Origin: Firmicutes bacterium UBA5493 | Lineage (GTDB): Bacteria > Bacillota > Limnochordia > Darwinibacteriales > Darwinibacteriaceae | Assembly (NCBI GenBank): GCA_002424045.1 | Contig: DIPH01000009.1 | Span: 64,013-108,405, forward strand | Length of the DNA stretch: 44,393 nucleotides | Reading direction: 5' to 3' | In this document: positions 15,227 to 22,948 of the stretch, piece after piece | How positions within the stretch are numbered: the first letter of the stretch is position 1 | How the letters are laid out: the number at the start of each line of letters is the position of its first letter | Notes under the pieces: generated by a model | Database searches by the model: none | What the model saw: only the letters and a program-made list of their open reading frames with translations | What the model was told of the DNA's origin: nothing | Program-made: the position numbers and the translations under genes

Positions 15227-15610
15227 ATGAGCCTAAAGGTGCAGACAGCTTCAGATGTGGTAAGGGCAGAGTCAACGTCCAGGCTTTATGCCAATCCTTC
15301 AGGTTTGCAGCGGGTACCAAGGGTTGAGCAGGAGACAAGCCTGGATAAAATGTGGAAAAAAGAAGAAACGCCTAAGGAAGAGCTGAATAAGGTTGAAGTA
15401 GAATCAGCGGTGGACAGTATCAATAACGCCATCGAGCATATTAACCGTGCTCTGAGGTTTTCCGTTCATGAAGATACTCAGAGGATCATGGTTAAGGTGG
15501 TTGATGTTACTACCGATGAGGTTATTAAAGAGCTTCCTCCGGAGGATGTACTAGATACGGTAGCCCGTATTAGAGAGATGATTGGCCTTCTAATTGACGA
15601 ACGGGCTTAA
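15227..15610 (+). CDS. flaG: FlaG family protein (YvyC-like)
   Basis: Small flagellar protein of unclear function, linked to filament length or cap function. It is 127 aa. The C-terminal half, AIEHINRALRFSVHEDTQRIMVKVVDVTTDEVIKELPPEDVLDTVARI, is the conserved FlaG domain; the N-terminal half is charged and probably disordered. ATG 15227 is chosen over GTG 15218 because AGGAG (15214-15218) then has proper spacing. In Bacillus fliD follows flaG, whereas here fliS follows directly. Confidence 0.92.
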   Translation: MSLKVQTASDVVRAESTSRLYANPSGLQRVPRVEQETSLDKMWKKEETPKEELNKVEVESAVDSINNAIEHINRALRFSVHEDTQRIMVKVVDVTTDEVIKELPPEDVLDTVARIREMIGLLIDERA

Positions 15611-15622
15611 GGGGGTATTTCA

Positions 15623-15994
15623 GTGAGTGTACAAGCGTATCAAGTCTATAGACAGACTCAGGTTTCCACGGCAAGCCAGGGTGATCTTCTGCTTATGTTA
15701 TTCGATGGAGCTATTCGCTTTGCCCGTCAATCTAAGGATTTCATGGCTGCAGGAAAGCTTGAAGAAGCTAGCGCCAAGCTAATTAACACCCAGGACATCA
15801 TCAATGAGCTGATCCTTTCTCTAGATCTCAGTATAGGAGAATTAGCCCATAATCTCCAACAGTTATATGTATACATTCATGATCTTTTAGTCCAAGCTAA
15901 TGTCAAAAAGGATCCCGCTGTCGTTGATAGCGCTCTAGGCCTGTTGGTGGAGCTTAGGGATACTTGGGAGCAGGTGGTGGGCCAGACGAAATGA
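15623..15994 (+). CDS. fliS: Flagellin export chaperone FliS
   Basis: Cytoplasmic chaperone preventing premature flagellin polymerisation. It is 123 aa, all helical. Family pattern: AYQVYRQTQVSTASQGDLLLMLFDGAIRFAR, then AQ/KLINTQDIINELILSLDLSIGELAHNLQQLYVYI. The start is GTG 15623 after AAGGGGG (8-base spacing). It overlaps the next gene by 4 bases (ATGA). Its client flagellin must be encoded elsewhere. Confidence 0.95.
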   Translation: MSVQAYQVYRQTQVSTASQGDLLLMLFDGAIRFARQSKDFMAAGKLEEASAKLINTQDIINELILSLDLSIGELAHNLQQLYVYIHDLLVQANVKKDPAVVDSALGLLVELRDTWEQVVGQTK

Positions 15995-16452
15995 AGGAGA
16001 TTCGAGACAAGCTCTGCGAACTTGCTAGCACCTATGAAGAGCAGTTGCTGTTATATAGGCGAATTGGAGAGGTAGGCTCTGGGGAGCAGGACTTGATCCG
16101 TGAAAACCGTCTGGAGCGCCTCTTACAGGTTCTTAAGGACAAGGAGATTCTGTTGAAACAGGCTGGTGAGTTTGAGCAACGTATCAAGTTGCTTCAAAAG
16201 CAGCTAGCGGACCATTTTGACCTAGCAATCTTTTCGTTGCCGCAGCTGAAGTTGGTAGCTCCTGCTTATTATCAAGAGGAGATCGAGGCACTGGAGGCCA
16301 CGGTAGCTAAGTTGCTTCCTGTCTTGGAGATCCTCGAGGAGCAGGAACGCAGTAATGAGGCCTCTTTAAATCAGTATTTAGAGGCGAGTCAAGGGCCAAA
16401 GACAAAGAAGACCCAGATACGACTGGCGGGACGGGCTTATGGCAAGAAGTGA
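15991..16452 (+). CDS. Putative FliT/FlgN-like flagellar chaperone
   Basis: 153 aa, predicted to be almost entirely coiled coil or helical (KELCELASTYEEQLLLYRRIGEV..., ENRLERLLQVLKDKEILLKQAGEFEQRIKLLQKQL), with a basic tail ending in GRAYGKK. No enzyme motif is seen. Position directly after fliS matches fliT in Bacillus, and the translation-coupled ATGA overlap at 15991-15994 supports this start over the upstream in-frame ATG at 15964. Sequence similarity to FliT is weak by eye, so the assignment rests mainly on context. Confidence 0.7.
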   Translation: MKEIRDKLCELASTYEEQLLLYRRIGEVGSGEQDLIRENRLERLLQVLKDKEILLKQAGEFEQRIKLLQKQLADHFDLAIFSLPQLKLVAPAYYQEEIEALEATVAKLLPVLEILEEQERSNEASLNQYLEASQGPKTKKTQIRLAGRAYGKK

Positions 16453-16482
16453 CCGGCCGCTCCTCCAGGCTGGGGTGTTTTC
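16453..16482 (+). terminator. Probable terminator of the flagellar operon
   Basis: CCGGCC (16453-16458) pairs with GGCTGG (16468-16473) with one G-U wobble around a 9-base loop, followed by GGTGTTTTCC. The U tract is short, so strength is moderate. It begins directly after the stop codon of the FliT-like gene. Confidence 0.5.
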
Positions 16483-16488
16483 CAAACC

Positions 16489-16518
16489 TTGACAATAGCC
16501 GGTGTATTATGTTAAAGT
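16489..16518 (+). promoter_or_regulatory. Probable sigma-A promoter of cspA
   Basis: Perfect -35 TTGACA at 16489-16494. The -10 is less clear: TAAAGT (16513-16518) at 18-base spacing matches four of six positions. The ~50-base leader contains two copies of ACCGG that can form a small stem, which may contribute to cold-shock mRNA structure (inference). Confidence 0.5.
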
Positions 16519-16573
16519 TAAATTACCGGAAGGTTGTGACCGGAGTTTCAAAGCTTAGGAGGAATGTTTACTA

Positions 16574-16774
16574 ATGTTAGGCAAGGTAAAATGGTTCAAT
16601 GCTGAAAAGGGTTATGGATTCATTGAACGTGATGATGGAGAAGGAGATGTGTTCGTACACTTTTCAGCGATTCAGCAAGAGGGTTTCAAATCTCTCCAAG
16701 AAGGCGAAAGTGTGGAATTCGAGATTACCGCTGGCGATAGAGGGCCACAAGCTTCCAATGTAGTGAAAATCTGA
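16574..16774 (+). CDS. Cold-shock protein, CspA family
   Basis: Single-stranded nucleic-acid-binding RNA chaperone of 66 aa. RNP1 is KGYGFI (12-17) and RNP2 is VFVHF (26-30), with the aromatic W8 and F9 that open the family (GKVKWFNAEKGYGFI). Strong TTAGGAGGAAT ribosome site before ATG 16574. It is a monocistronic unit between two terminators. It is inserted between the flagellar operon and hpf relative to the Bacillus order. Confidence 0.96.
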   Translation: MLGKVKWFNAEKGYGFIERDDGEGDVFVHFSAIQQEGFKSLQEGESVEFEITAGDRGPQASNVVKI

Positions 16775-16782
16775 CTTGAAGA

Positions 16783-16812
16783 GGACTGAGTGCATACTCA
16801 GTCCATTTTTTT
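16783..16812 (+). terminator. Rho-independent terminator of cspA
   Basis: GGACTGAGT (16783-16791) and ACTCAGTCC (16796-16804) form a perfect 9-bp stem with GCAT loop, followed by A and seven T residues (16806-16812). Confidence 0.95.
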
Positions 16813-16830
16813 CTAACGGGGAGGATTTTC

Positions 16831-16875
16831 GTGCATGTATGGGAAATATTAGGTACAAACAAGGCTTATCATTGA
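16831..16875 (+). CDS. Possible 14-codon leader peptide ahead of hpf
   Basis: GTG 16831 follows a strong GGGGAGG (16818-16824) at 6-base spacing and opens a short frame, MHVWEILGTNKAYH, ending at TGA 16873-16875. The stop overlaps the first base of the hpf ribosome site (AAGGAG 16875-16880). Such geometry suits translational coupling or an attenuator-like leader. There is no similarity to judge by, and the peptide itself may have no role. Confidence 0.35.
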   Translation: MHVWEILGTNKAYH

Positions 16876-16888
16876 AGGAGTGATTAGT

Positions 16889-17434
16889 ATGTCCACAATC
16901 AGAATCAATATTTCGGGGAAGAATCTAGAGATTACTCAGGCTTTGCGGGGCTATGTAGAAAAGAAAGTTGCCAAGCTCGAGAAATACCTCAATGATAATC
17001 AAACCTTTTCAGCAGAAGTTATGCTTAGAACAGAACGGGGCATCCACATTGCTGAAGTTACCATGAATCTTTCCGGCATTATGCTCCGCGGAGAAGGTAA
17101 GACGGGTGATATGTATACCTCCATTGACGCTGCAGTGGATCGCATTGAGCGTCAGTTTAACAAGTACAAGAGCAAACTTAGCCGCAGAATCCACGGACCA
17201 AAGCTTGGCGAAATGCAAGCACCTGCACAAGGAGAGGGTACAGATATTCAAGAACCACGCATCGTTAGGACGAAGCGCTTTGCGTTAAAGCCCATGGATG
17301 TAGAAGAAGCGGTGATGCAAATGGAGCTCTTAGGTCACGACTTTTTTGTCTTTAGAGACGCAGACACAGGTGACGTGAGTGTCGTTTATAAGCGTCGCGA
17401 CGGCAACTATGGATTGATCGAGTCTCAATTCTAA
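16889..17434 (+). CDS. hpf: Long-form ribosome hibernation promoting factor HPF
   Basis: Binds the 30S subunit and dimerises 70S ribosomes into inactive 100S particles in stationary phase. It is 181 aa. The N-terminal S30AE domain (INISGKNLEITQALRGYVEKKVAKLEKYL, later RIERQFNKYKSKLSRRI) is followed by a linker and then the C-terminal dimerisation domain VRTKRFALKPMDVEEAVMQMELLGHDFFVFRDADTGDVSVVYKRRDGNYGLIE. ATG 16889 fits AAGGAG with 8-base spacing better than GTG 16880. It occupies the yvyD position before secA, as in B. subtilis. I see no sigma-B or sigma-H promoter. Confidence 0.95.
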   Translation: MSTIRINISGKNLEITQALRGYVEKKVAKLEKYLNDNQTFSAEVMLRTERGIHIAEVTMNLSGIMLRGEGKTGDMYTSIDAAVDRIERQFNKYKSKLSRRIHGPKLGEMQAPAQGEGTDIQEPRIVRTKRFALKPMDVEEAVMQMELLGHDFFVFRDADTGDVSVVYKRRDGNYGLIESQF

Positions 17435-17435
17435 G

Positions 17436-18542
17436 ATGGCACAGTCAGTCAGTTTAGTTGTGTTTGAAGGCGGACTGGTTCGCAGTGCCCTCGAAGAGCA
17501 AATGCAGATGGTCCGGGAAGGGATGGTCTTAGATCTTGTGGAGAGGGCTCGGCAAGGAGGTCTGAAACATATTGTGGTAGTCACGTCCTACCAGGACCTT
17601 GCAGAGACACTACAGTCTACAGGAATTGAAGTTGTGGTCGATGAGGAGCTAGGCGAACCCTTCCATTTTGGCCAACGTTTACAAGATGTTGTGCAGTCGT
17701 ATCGTTTGGAAAAAGTGTTGTATATGGGGGGAGCATCAGCTCCCCTGATTTCATCTTCAGAGTTTAAGTATCTTCGGGAACTATTGGAGCAAAACGAAGG
17801 AATTTTGATAGCCAACAATTATTACTCCGCAGACATTGTAGGATTCACACCGGGGCAAGCTTTGAGTAGTATTTCGCTTCCACCTATTGACAATACCCTG
17901 GCATTGGCCCTAAGTAACGAAGCAGGACTGCGTTGGATTCCCGTACAGCGTACCTTAGGTTTGAATTTTGATGTGGATACACCAACCGATATCATGATTC
18001 TGTCGGTCCACCCTGACATGGGTGTTCATACCCGCGAGGCTGTGCAAGACTTGCAGTGGGATTTTCAGCGTTATAATGCCATCAAAGAACTCCTTGGTAA
18101 TCCCAATGGAGAGATGGTTATTTATGGACGGGTAGGCTCTAACCTTTTCCAGTATTTGGACGCCAATACTCGCTGCAGGTTGCGCCTTTACTCGGAAGAG
18201 CGAGGAATGAAGGCTCTTGGCCGGGATGCCCGTGGAGAGGTGACAGCCCTCATGGGAAGGCTCATCGATGAATTGGGATTCGTAAACTTCTTTGATTTCC
18301 TAGCTGATATAGCACTAGGTGCCGTCTTAGACACCCGGGTGCTCTTCGAACACTTTAAGTGGCAACTCACATCGGCCGATCGCTTTGCATCTGATCTAGG
18401 AGCAGTGGATTTGATTTCTCATCCCTTGTTGAAGGAGTTCACCTGCGCGGCCATGGAGGCACGGATCCCTGTGTTGCTTGGGGGCCATTCCCTCGTCACC
18501 GGGGGATTATGGGCATTGATTGACGCGGGTGGAAAGGGTTAG
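17436..18542 (+). CDS. Unknown protein with nucleotidyltransferase-like (GT-A/MobA-like) N-terminal half
   Basis: 368 aa. I do not recognise the family. Residues 1-~190 read like a MobA/CofC-type GT-A fold: a first strand VSLVVFEGG, alternating strands and helices (KHIVVVTSYQDLAETLQSTGIEVVVDEELGE), a strand-loop VLYMGGASAPLISSS where the family usually carries an acidic metal-binding motif, and DVDTPTDIMIL, like the DIDTPEDL block of sugar-phosphate and molybdopterin nucleotidyltransferases. The C-terminal ~175 residues (from DLQWDFQRYNA) are helical and unlike the family. ATG 17436 starts right after the hpf stop without its own ribosome site, so coupling is likely. It ends within the secA leader. 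Confidence 0.6.
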   Translation: MAQSVSLVVFEGGLVRSALEEQMQMVREGMVLDLVERARQGGLKHIVVVTSYQDLAETLQSTGIEVVVDEELGEPFHFGQRLQDVVQSYRLEKVLYMGGASAPLISSSEFKYLRELLEQNEGILIANNYYSADIVGFTPGQALSSISLPPIDNTLALALSNEAGLRWIPVQRTLGLNFDVDTPTDIMILSVHPDMGVHTREAVQDLQWDFQRYNAIKELLGNPNGEMVIYGRVGSNLFQYLDANTRCRLRLYSEERGMKALGRDARGEVTALMGRLIDELGFVNFFDFLADIALGAVLDTRVLFEHFKWQLTSADRFASDLGAVDLISHPLLKEFTCAAMEARIPVLLGGHSLVTGGLWALIDAGGKG

Positions 18543-18567
18543 TACAATAGAGCCGGGAGGTAGAGAT

Positions 18568-21075
18568 GTGCTCAAAAGTATAAAGAACTTTTTTGATCCA
18601 ACACAGCGAGAATTGAAACGTCTAGAATCGGTCGTTCAATCCATCAACGCTATGGAGCCGGCGCTTCAGGCACTCAGTGATAGTGAACTGCGCGCCAAGA
18701 CAGACTATTTCCAGGAAAAGCTACGTGGTAGCGCTACTTTAGACGATATCCTTCCGGAAGCCTTTGCCACCGTCCGCGAGGCATCACGGCGAGTTTTGGG
18801 CATGCGCCACTTTGATGTGCAGCTTTTAGGGGGAATCATCCTCCACCAGGGTCGCATTGCTGAGATGAAGACGGGGGAAGGCAAGACCTTAGTGGCCACC
18901 CTACCTGTCTACCTCAATGCCCTAACCAATCAGGGTGTCCATGTGGTCACTGTTAATGACTACTTGGCCAGGCGCGACGCGGAGTGGATGGGCCAAATCT
19001 ATGAGTTTCTGGGATTAACGGTGGGCGTTGTCGTCCACGGTCTAAGTTTTGAGGAACGCCGCGAGGCTTATGGTTCGCATATCACCTATGGAACCAATAA
19101 CGAATTTGGCTTTGACTACTTGCGGGACAACATGGTTGTGTCTCCTGAACAAATGGTGCAAAGATCACTTCACTATGCTATTGTGGACGAAGTGGACTCC
19201 ATCTTAATTGATGAGGCGAGAACTCCTCTGATTATCTCTGGAGCGGCCGAAGATTCCGCCAAGCACTATATGCGTTTTGCCCAAATCGTTCCGCAGTTAA
19301 AACCGGAGCGGGATTATGCTGTTGACGAAAAGGCCAGAACCATTGCCATTACCGATGAGGGTGTGGCTCGGGTAGAGAAGATTCTCGGTGTAGACAACCT
19401 TTTTGATGATGTCCATTTTGAACTCAATCACTATCTAAATCAAGCATTGAAGGCGAAAGAATTCTTCTTGCGTGATCGTGATTATGTGGTGAAAGATGGC
19501 GAAGTCCTCATTGTAGATGAATTCACCGGACGCATTATGGAGGGAAGACGCTATTCTGACGGTCTTCACCAGAGTATTGAGGCTAAAGAAGGAGTTTCTG
19601 TTTTGAGAGAGAGTCAAACCCTGGCCTCCATCACCTACCAGAACTATTTTAGAATGTATACTAAGCTTGCGGGAATGACAGGTACAGCGAAAACCGAAGA
19701 AGATGAATTCCGAAAAATCTATGGTCTGGATGTGGTGGTCATTCCCACTAACAAGCCCATGATTCGAGAGGACCTTCCCGATGCTGTTTACAAAACGGTT
19801 AAGGGTAAGGCCGAAGCCATTGTTAGAGACATCGAGGAGCGTCATAGCAAGGGGCAGCCCATCCTTGTGGGTACCATTAGTATTGAGAGTTCGGAGTTTT
19901 TCAGTGCCCTGCTGAAACGTCGCGGCATCCCCCATCAGGTTTTGAATGCAAAGTACCATGACAAAGAGGCCGAAATAGTAAAACAGGCCGGTCAACCCGG
20001 GATGGTCACCATCGCTACGAACATGGCTGGTCGGGGTACGGACATTGTCTTAGGTGAAGGTGTAGTTGAATTAGGTGGTCTTCATATTCTTGGCACCGAA
20101 CGCCATGAGTCCAGGCGCATTGATAACCAGCTTAGGGGCCGAGCCGGTCGGCAAGGGGACCCGGGATCGTCGCAGTTTTATGTCTCCATGGAAGATGATA
20201 TAATGCGCCTATTCGGTTCCGAGCGCATTATGGGGATTATGGATCGTCTAGGTTGGGAAGAAGATCAGGTCATCGACCATCCCCAGATTAGCAAGGGCAT
20301 CGAAAACGCTCAAAAACGGGTGGAGAGCCGCCATTTTGAGATCAGAAAACAGGTTCTCGAGTATGACGATGTGATGAACCAGCAACGGGAAGTGATTTAC
20401 GGGCAAAGGCGTGGTGTCCTCCTCGATGAGAACATTTCTGAGCAAATTGCAGGCATGTTTGAACCCATCTTCGAGCGGATCGTCAGGCGCTATGCTGACG
20501 AGAAGGTTATTCCTGAAGAATGGGATATAGACGCCATCAGACAGCAATATTCGGAGATTGTGGTCAAGCCGCTCCCACGGACGAATGAGGAGCTTAGTGA
20601 TCTTGCACCTGATGAAATAGTCCAGGAACTGGTCACCTTTGCCAGGAAGGCCTATGAAGAAAGAACCGCTGAATATGGGGCCGATCTGCAGAGGCAGATA
20701 GAGAAAGTGATTCTTCTGCAAATCACCGATCAAAAGTGGATGAACCATTTGAGTGCCATGGACGATTTGCGCGAAGGGATCGGACTTAGGGCATACGCAC
20801 AGCGTGATCCGCTTTTGGAGTATAGGTTTGAGGCCTATGAAATGTTTCAGGAAATGGTCAACAGTATTCAAGAGGATACCATCAGTATGCTCTTTAAGGT
20901 CCGTTTAGCGGAAGAGAGTACGTACAGTAAGCCCAAAGACCGTTTAGCCGGTGCCCAGACGAACCAGGGAGAGGGTTCCCAGCAAAAGCCCCGCCGGGTG
21001 GAAGAGAAGGTAGGCCGTAACGACCCGTGTCCTTGTGGAAGTGGGAAGAAATACAAGAAGTGTCATGGGAGGTAG
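18568..21075 (+). CDS. secA: Preprotein translocase ATPase SecA
   Basis: Motor of the Sec export pathway. Start GTG 18568 (LKSIKNFFDPTQRELKRLE) follows GGGAGG with 7-base spacing; the open frame extends to 18520 but lacks a ribosome site there. Walker A is TGEGKT (102-107), DEAD-like DEVDSILIDEARTPLIISG, preprotein crosslinking domain, helicase motif VTIATNMAGRGTDI and RAGRQGDPG. The C-terminal SEC-C zinc tail RNDPCPCGSGKKYKKCHG is intact. The 835 aa length is normal. It is followed immediately by prfB, the same order as in B. subtilis. Confidence 0.97.
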   Translation: MLKSIKNFFDPTQRELKRLESVVQSINAMEPALQALSDSELRAKTDYFQEKLRGSATLDDILPEAFATVREASRRVLGMRHFDVQLLGGIILHQGRIAEMKTGEGKTLVATLPVYLNALTNQGVHVVTVNDYLARRDAEWMGQIYEFLGLTVGVVVHGLSFEERREAYGSHITYGTNNEFGFDYLRDNMVVSPEQMVQRSLHYAIVDEVDSILIDEARTPLIISGAAEDSAKHYMRFAQIVPQLKPERDYAVDEKARTIAITDEGVARVEKILGVDNLFDDVHFELNHYLNQALKAKEFFLRDRDYVVKDGEVLIVDEFTGRIMEGRRYSDGLHQSIEAKEGVSVLRESQTLASITYQNYFRMYTKLAGMTGTAKTEEDEFRKIYGLDVVVIPTNKPMIREDLPDAVYKTVKGKAEAIVRDIEERHSKGQPILVGTISIESSEFFSALLKRRGIPHQVLNAKYHDKEAEIVKQAGQPGMVTIATNMAGRGTDIVLGEGVVELGGLHILGTERHESRRIDNQLRGRAGRQGDPGSSQFYVSMEDDIMRLFGSERIMGIMDRLGWEEDQVIDHPQISKGIENAQKRVESRHFEIRKQVLEYDDVMNQQREVIYGQRRGVLLDENISEQIAGMFEPIFERIVRRYADEKVIPEEWDIDAIRQQYSEIVVKPLPRTNEELSDLAPDEIVQELVTFARKAYEERTAEYGADLQRQIEKVILLQITDQKWMNHLSAMDDLREGIGLRAYAQRDPLLEYRFEAYEMFQEMVNSIQEDTISMLFKVRLAEESTYSKPKDRLAGAQTNQGEGSQQKPRRVEEKVGRNDPCPCGSGKKYKKCHGR

Positions 21076-21079
21076 TCTT

Positions 21080-22163
21080 ATGGAAGAGTTGTTGTCAGAT
21101 TTAGATAGGCGCATCCAAGAAATGCGAGGGTATCTTTGACATTGATGCCAAAGAGACTAAGCTCCAAGAGCTCGAGGAGAGTATGTTGGCAGAAGGTTTT
21201 TGGGATAACCAAGAATTGGCCCAACAGACCACCAAGGAGATTAGCTCCATCAAACGAATTATTCAGGAGTGGAGTGAAGTTTATGGACTCCTTGAAGATG
21301 CCCTTACCTTTGTAGAACTGTTGGACGAAGCCGCAGATTCAAGTCTCGAGGCCGAACTCGGCGAGCTCGTGCCCCAGCTTCAGAGGGCTGTGGATGAGTT
21401 GGAACTAGCTTCCCTCTTGAGCGGCGAGTATGATGGCAATAACGCCATTTTGACAATTCACCCTGGAGCCGGTGGCACGGAGTCGCAAGACTGGGCATCG
21501 ATGCTTCTGAGAATGTATACTCGCTGGGCTGAAGATCAGGGTTATGCTGTAGAAGTTTTGGACTACCAGCCAGGGGATGAAGCAGGGTTAAAGGACGCAA
21601 CATTGCTGATTAAGGGAACAAATGCCTATGGCTATCTAAGGAGTGAAAAAGGGGTACATCGTTTGGTCAGGATCTCTCCCTTTGATTCTTCTGGCCGCAG
21701 ACATACCTCCTTTTCGTCAGTGGAAGTGTTGCCAGAGATTGAAGATGACGTTACGGTAGAGCTTAACTCAGATGATTTGCGAATCGATACCTACAGGGCC
21801 AGCGGAGCAGGGGGCCAGCATGTGAACAAAACCGATTCGGCCATCCGAATTACGCATTTGCCTTCGGGGCTCGTTGTGCAATGCCAGTCAGAGCGATCAC
21901 AGCATGCGAATCGTGAAGCGGCCCTGAAGATCCTCAGGGCCAGGCTCTTAGAGAGGCAGCTCCAAGAGCAACGAGCCAAGATGGAGAGTTTGAAAGGTCA
22001 GCAGCAAGATATTGCCTGGGGTAGCCAAATTCGCTCCTATGTGTTTTGCCCCTATACTCTGGTCAAAGATCATCGCAGTAATGTGGAAGTGGGCAATGTG
22101 GAAGGAGTCATGGATGGTGATCTGGCTCCCTTCATTGAAGGATATCTCAAGTTGAAGGAATAG
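21080..22163 (+). CDS. prfB: Peptide chain release factor 2 (programmed +1 frameshift)
   Basis: Recognises UGA/UAA stops. Translation starts at ATG 21080 (GGGAGG just upstream) and reads 19 codons to CTT TGA C at 21134-21140. Ribosomes slip +1 on CTT, skip one T, and continue with GAC at 21138 in the long frame. The Shine-Dalgarno-like GAGGG at 21126-21130 stimulates slippage. The full product is 360 aa. RF2-specific SPF occurs in LVRISPFDSSG and the catalytic GGQ at 244-246 in SGAGGQHVNK. Low RF2 lets the internal UGA wait and shift, giving autoregulation. A strong terminator follows. Confidence 0.97.
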
Positions 22164-22170
22164 ACATAGG

Positions 22171-22207
22171 ATGGCCTTTTTCGTGAGGAAGGAAAAGGCC
22201 ATTTTTT
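22171..22207 (+). terminator. Rho-independent terminator after prfB
   Basis: ATGGCCTTTT (22171-22180) and AAAAGGCCAT (22193-22202) form a perfect 10-bp stem with a 12-base loop, followed by a T run to 22207. It separates secA-prfB from the envelope cluster. Confidence 0.93.
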
Positions 22208-22246
22208 CAAGAGTGAAATAGAGTAAGATGGGAGGAGTGATCGATC

Positions 22247-22948
22247 ATGAAGCGGTATAGGCTGGCCCTAGCAGGTATTGCCATCATCCTTGTTATTTTA
22301 GCGATTCCTAGGGTACTTTTGGTTCCACGTCTGGCCCACGAACTGGAGAGTGAAATAGGGGAATCACTGAACGCAAGTGACGTGCACGTGAGTATCAGAG
22401 CACCCTTAGGCTGGGAGCTCCTCTTTGGGCGGGTTAATGGTGTGGACCTTACAGCGCGAGATGCAGTCATGGATGGCCTTCACATTTCTAGGATGGAATT
22501 TCATGGGGAGCAAATCCGTTTTGACCCCCGATCTCTCTGGCGAGAGCAAGAAGTAGTTTATACGGAGGCATCCAATGTGCGGGGGGAATTGCTCATCACA
22601 GAAGATGCCCTTAACGAGCTATTGTGGGAAGAGGTGGATCCTGATAGGTTCTTGAGGCTCCAAGTTTCTTCGGAAGGCGTTGATCTTGGGGGTACCATTA
22701 GTGTTTGGAACATGGAATGGACGATTACACTTCGGGGTGACCTTGAGGTGCACCACGGAACAGCCCTCCGCTATGTACTAAAGAACTTCGAAGTGCAAGA
22801 AACAAGGATCCCAGCAATTTTGCTCGAAGTTCTTAGCGAGAATTACGAGTTTATCATTGACTTTGAAATGTTCCCCTATCCTGTGGAGATTAAGGACGTT
22901 CTCCCCCAGGAAAGGCAGATTCTCGTCACTTTTGGAGGGCTTTCATGA
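22247..22948 (+). CDS. DUF2993 (LmeA-like) membrane-anchored protein
   Basis: 233 aa. One N-terminal membrane segment (LALAGIAIILVILAIP) anchors an extracytoplasmic beta-rich domain resembling the DUF2993/LmeA lipid-binding family: LESEIGESLNASDVHVSIRAPLGWELLFGRVNGVDLTARDAVMDGLHISRMEF..., then a middle ITEDALNELL segment. Some family members bind phospholipid (family knowledge); the substrate here is unknown. First gene of a cluster with overlapping DUF5693, csaB and tagA genes, so a role in envelope lipid or polymer handling is inferred. It overlaps the next gene by 4 bases (ATGA). Confidence 0.65.
   Translation: MKRYRLALAGIAIILVILAIPRVLLVPRLAHELESEIGESLNASDVHVSIRAPLGWELLFGRVNGVDLTARDAVMDGLHISRMEFHGEQIRFDPRSLWREQEVVYTEASNVRGELLITEDALNELLWEEVDPDRFLRLQVSSEGVDLGGTISVWNMEWTITLRGDLEVHHGTALRYVLKNFEVQETRIPAILLEVLSENYEFIIDFEMFPYPVEIKDVLPQERQILVTFGGLS

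Noticed and set aside
18520..18567. Extended SecA start 16 codons upstream
   Set aside because: Lies inside the previous gene and lacks a ribosome site, while GTG 18568 has GGGAGG and the standard SecA N terminus.
19435..20871. Two long minus-strand frames (186 and 207 codons) inside secA
   Set aside because: Antisense shadows of the SecA frame; no start signals or plausible protein features.
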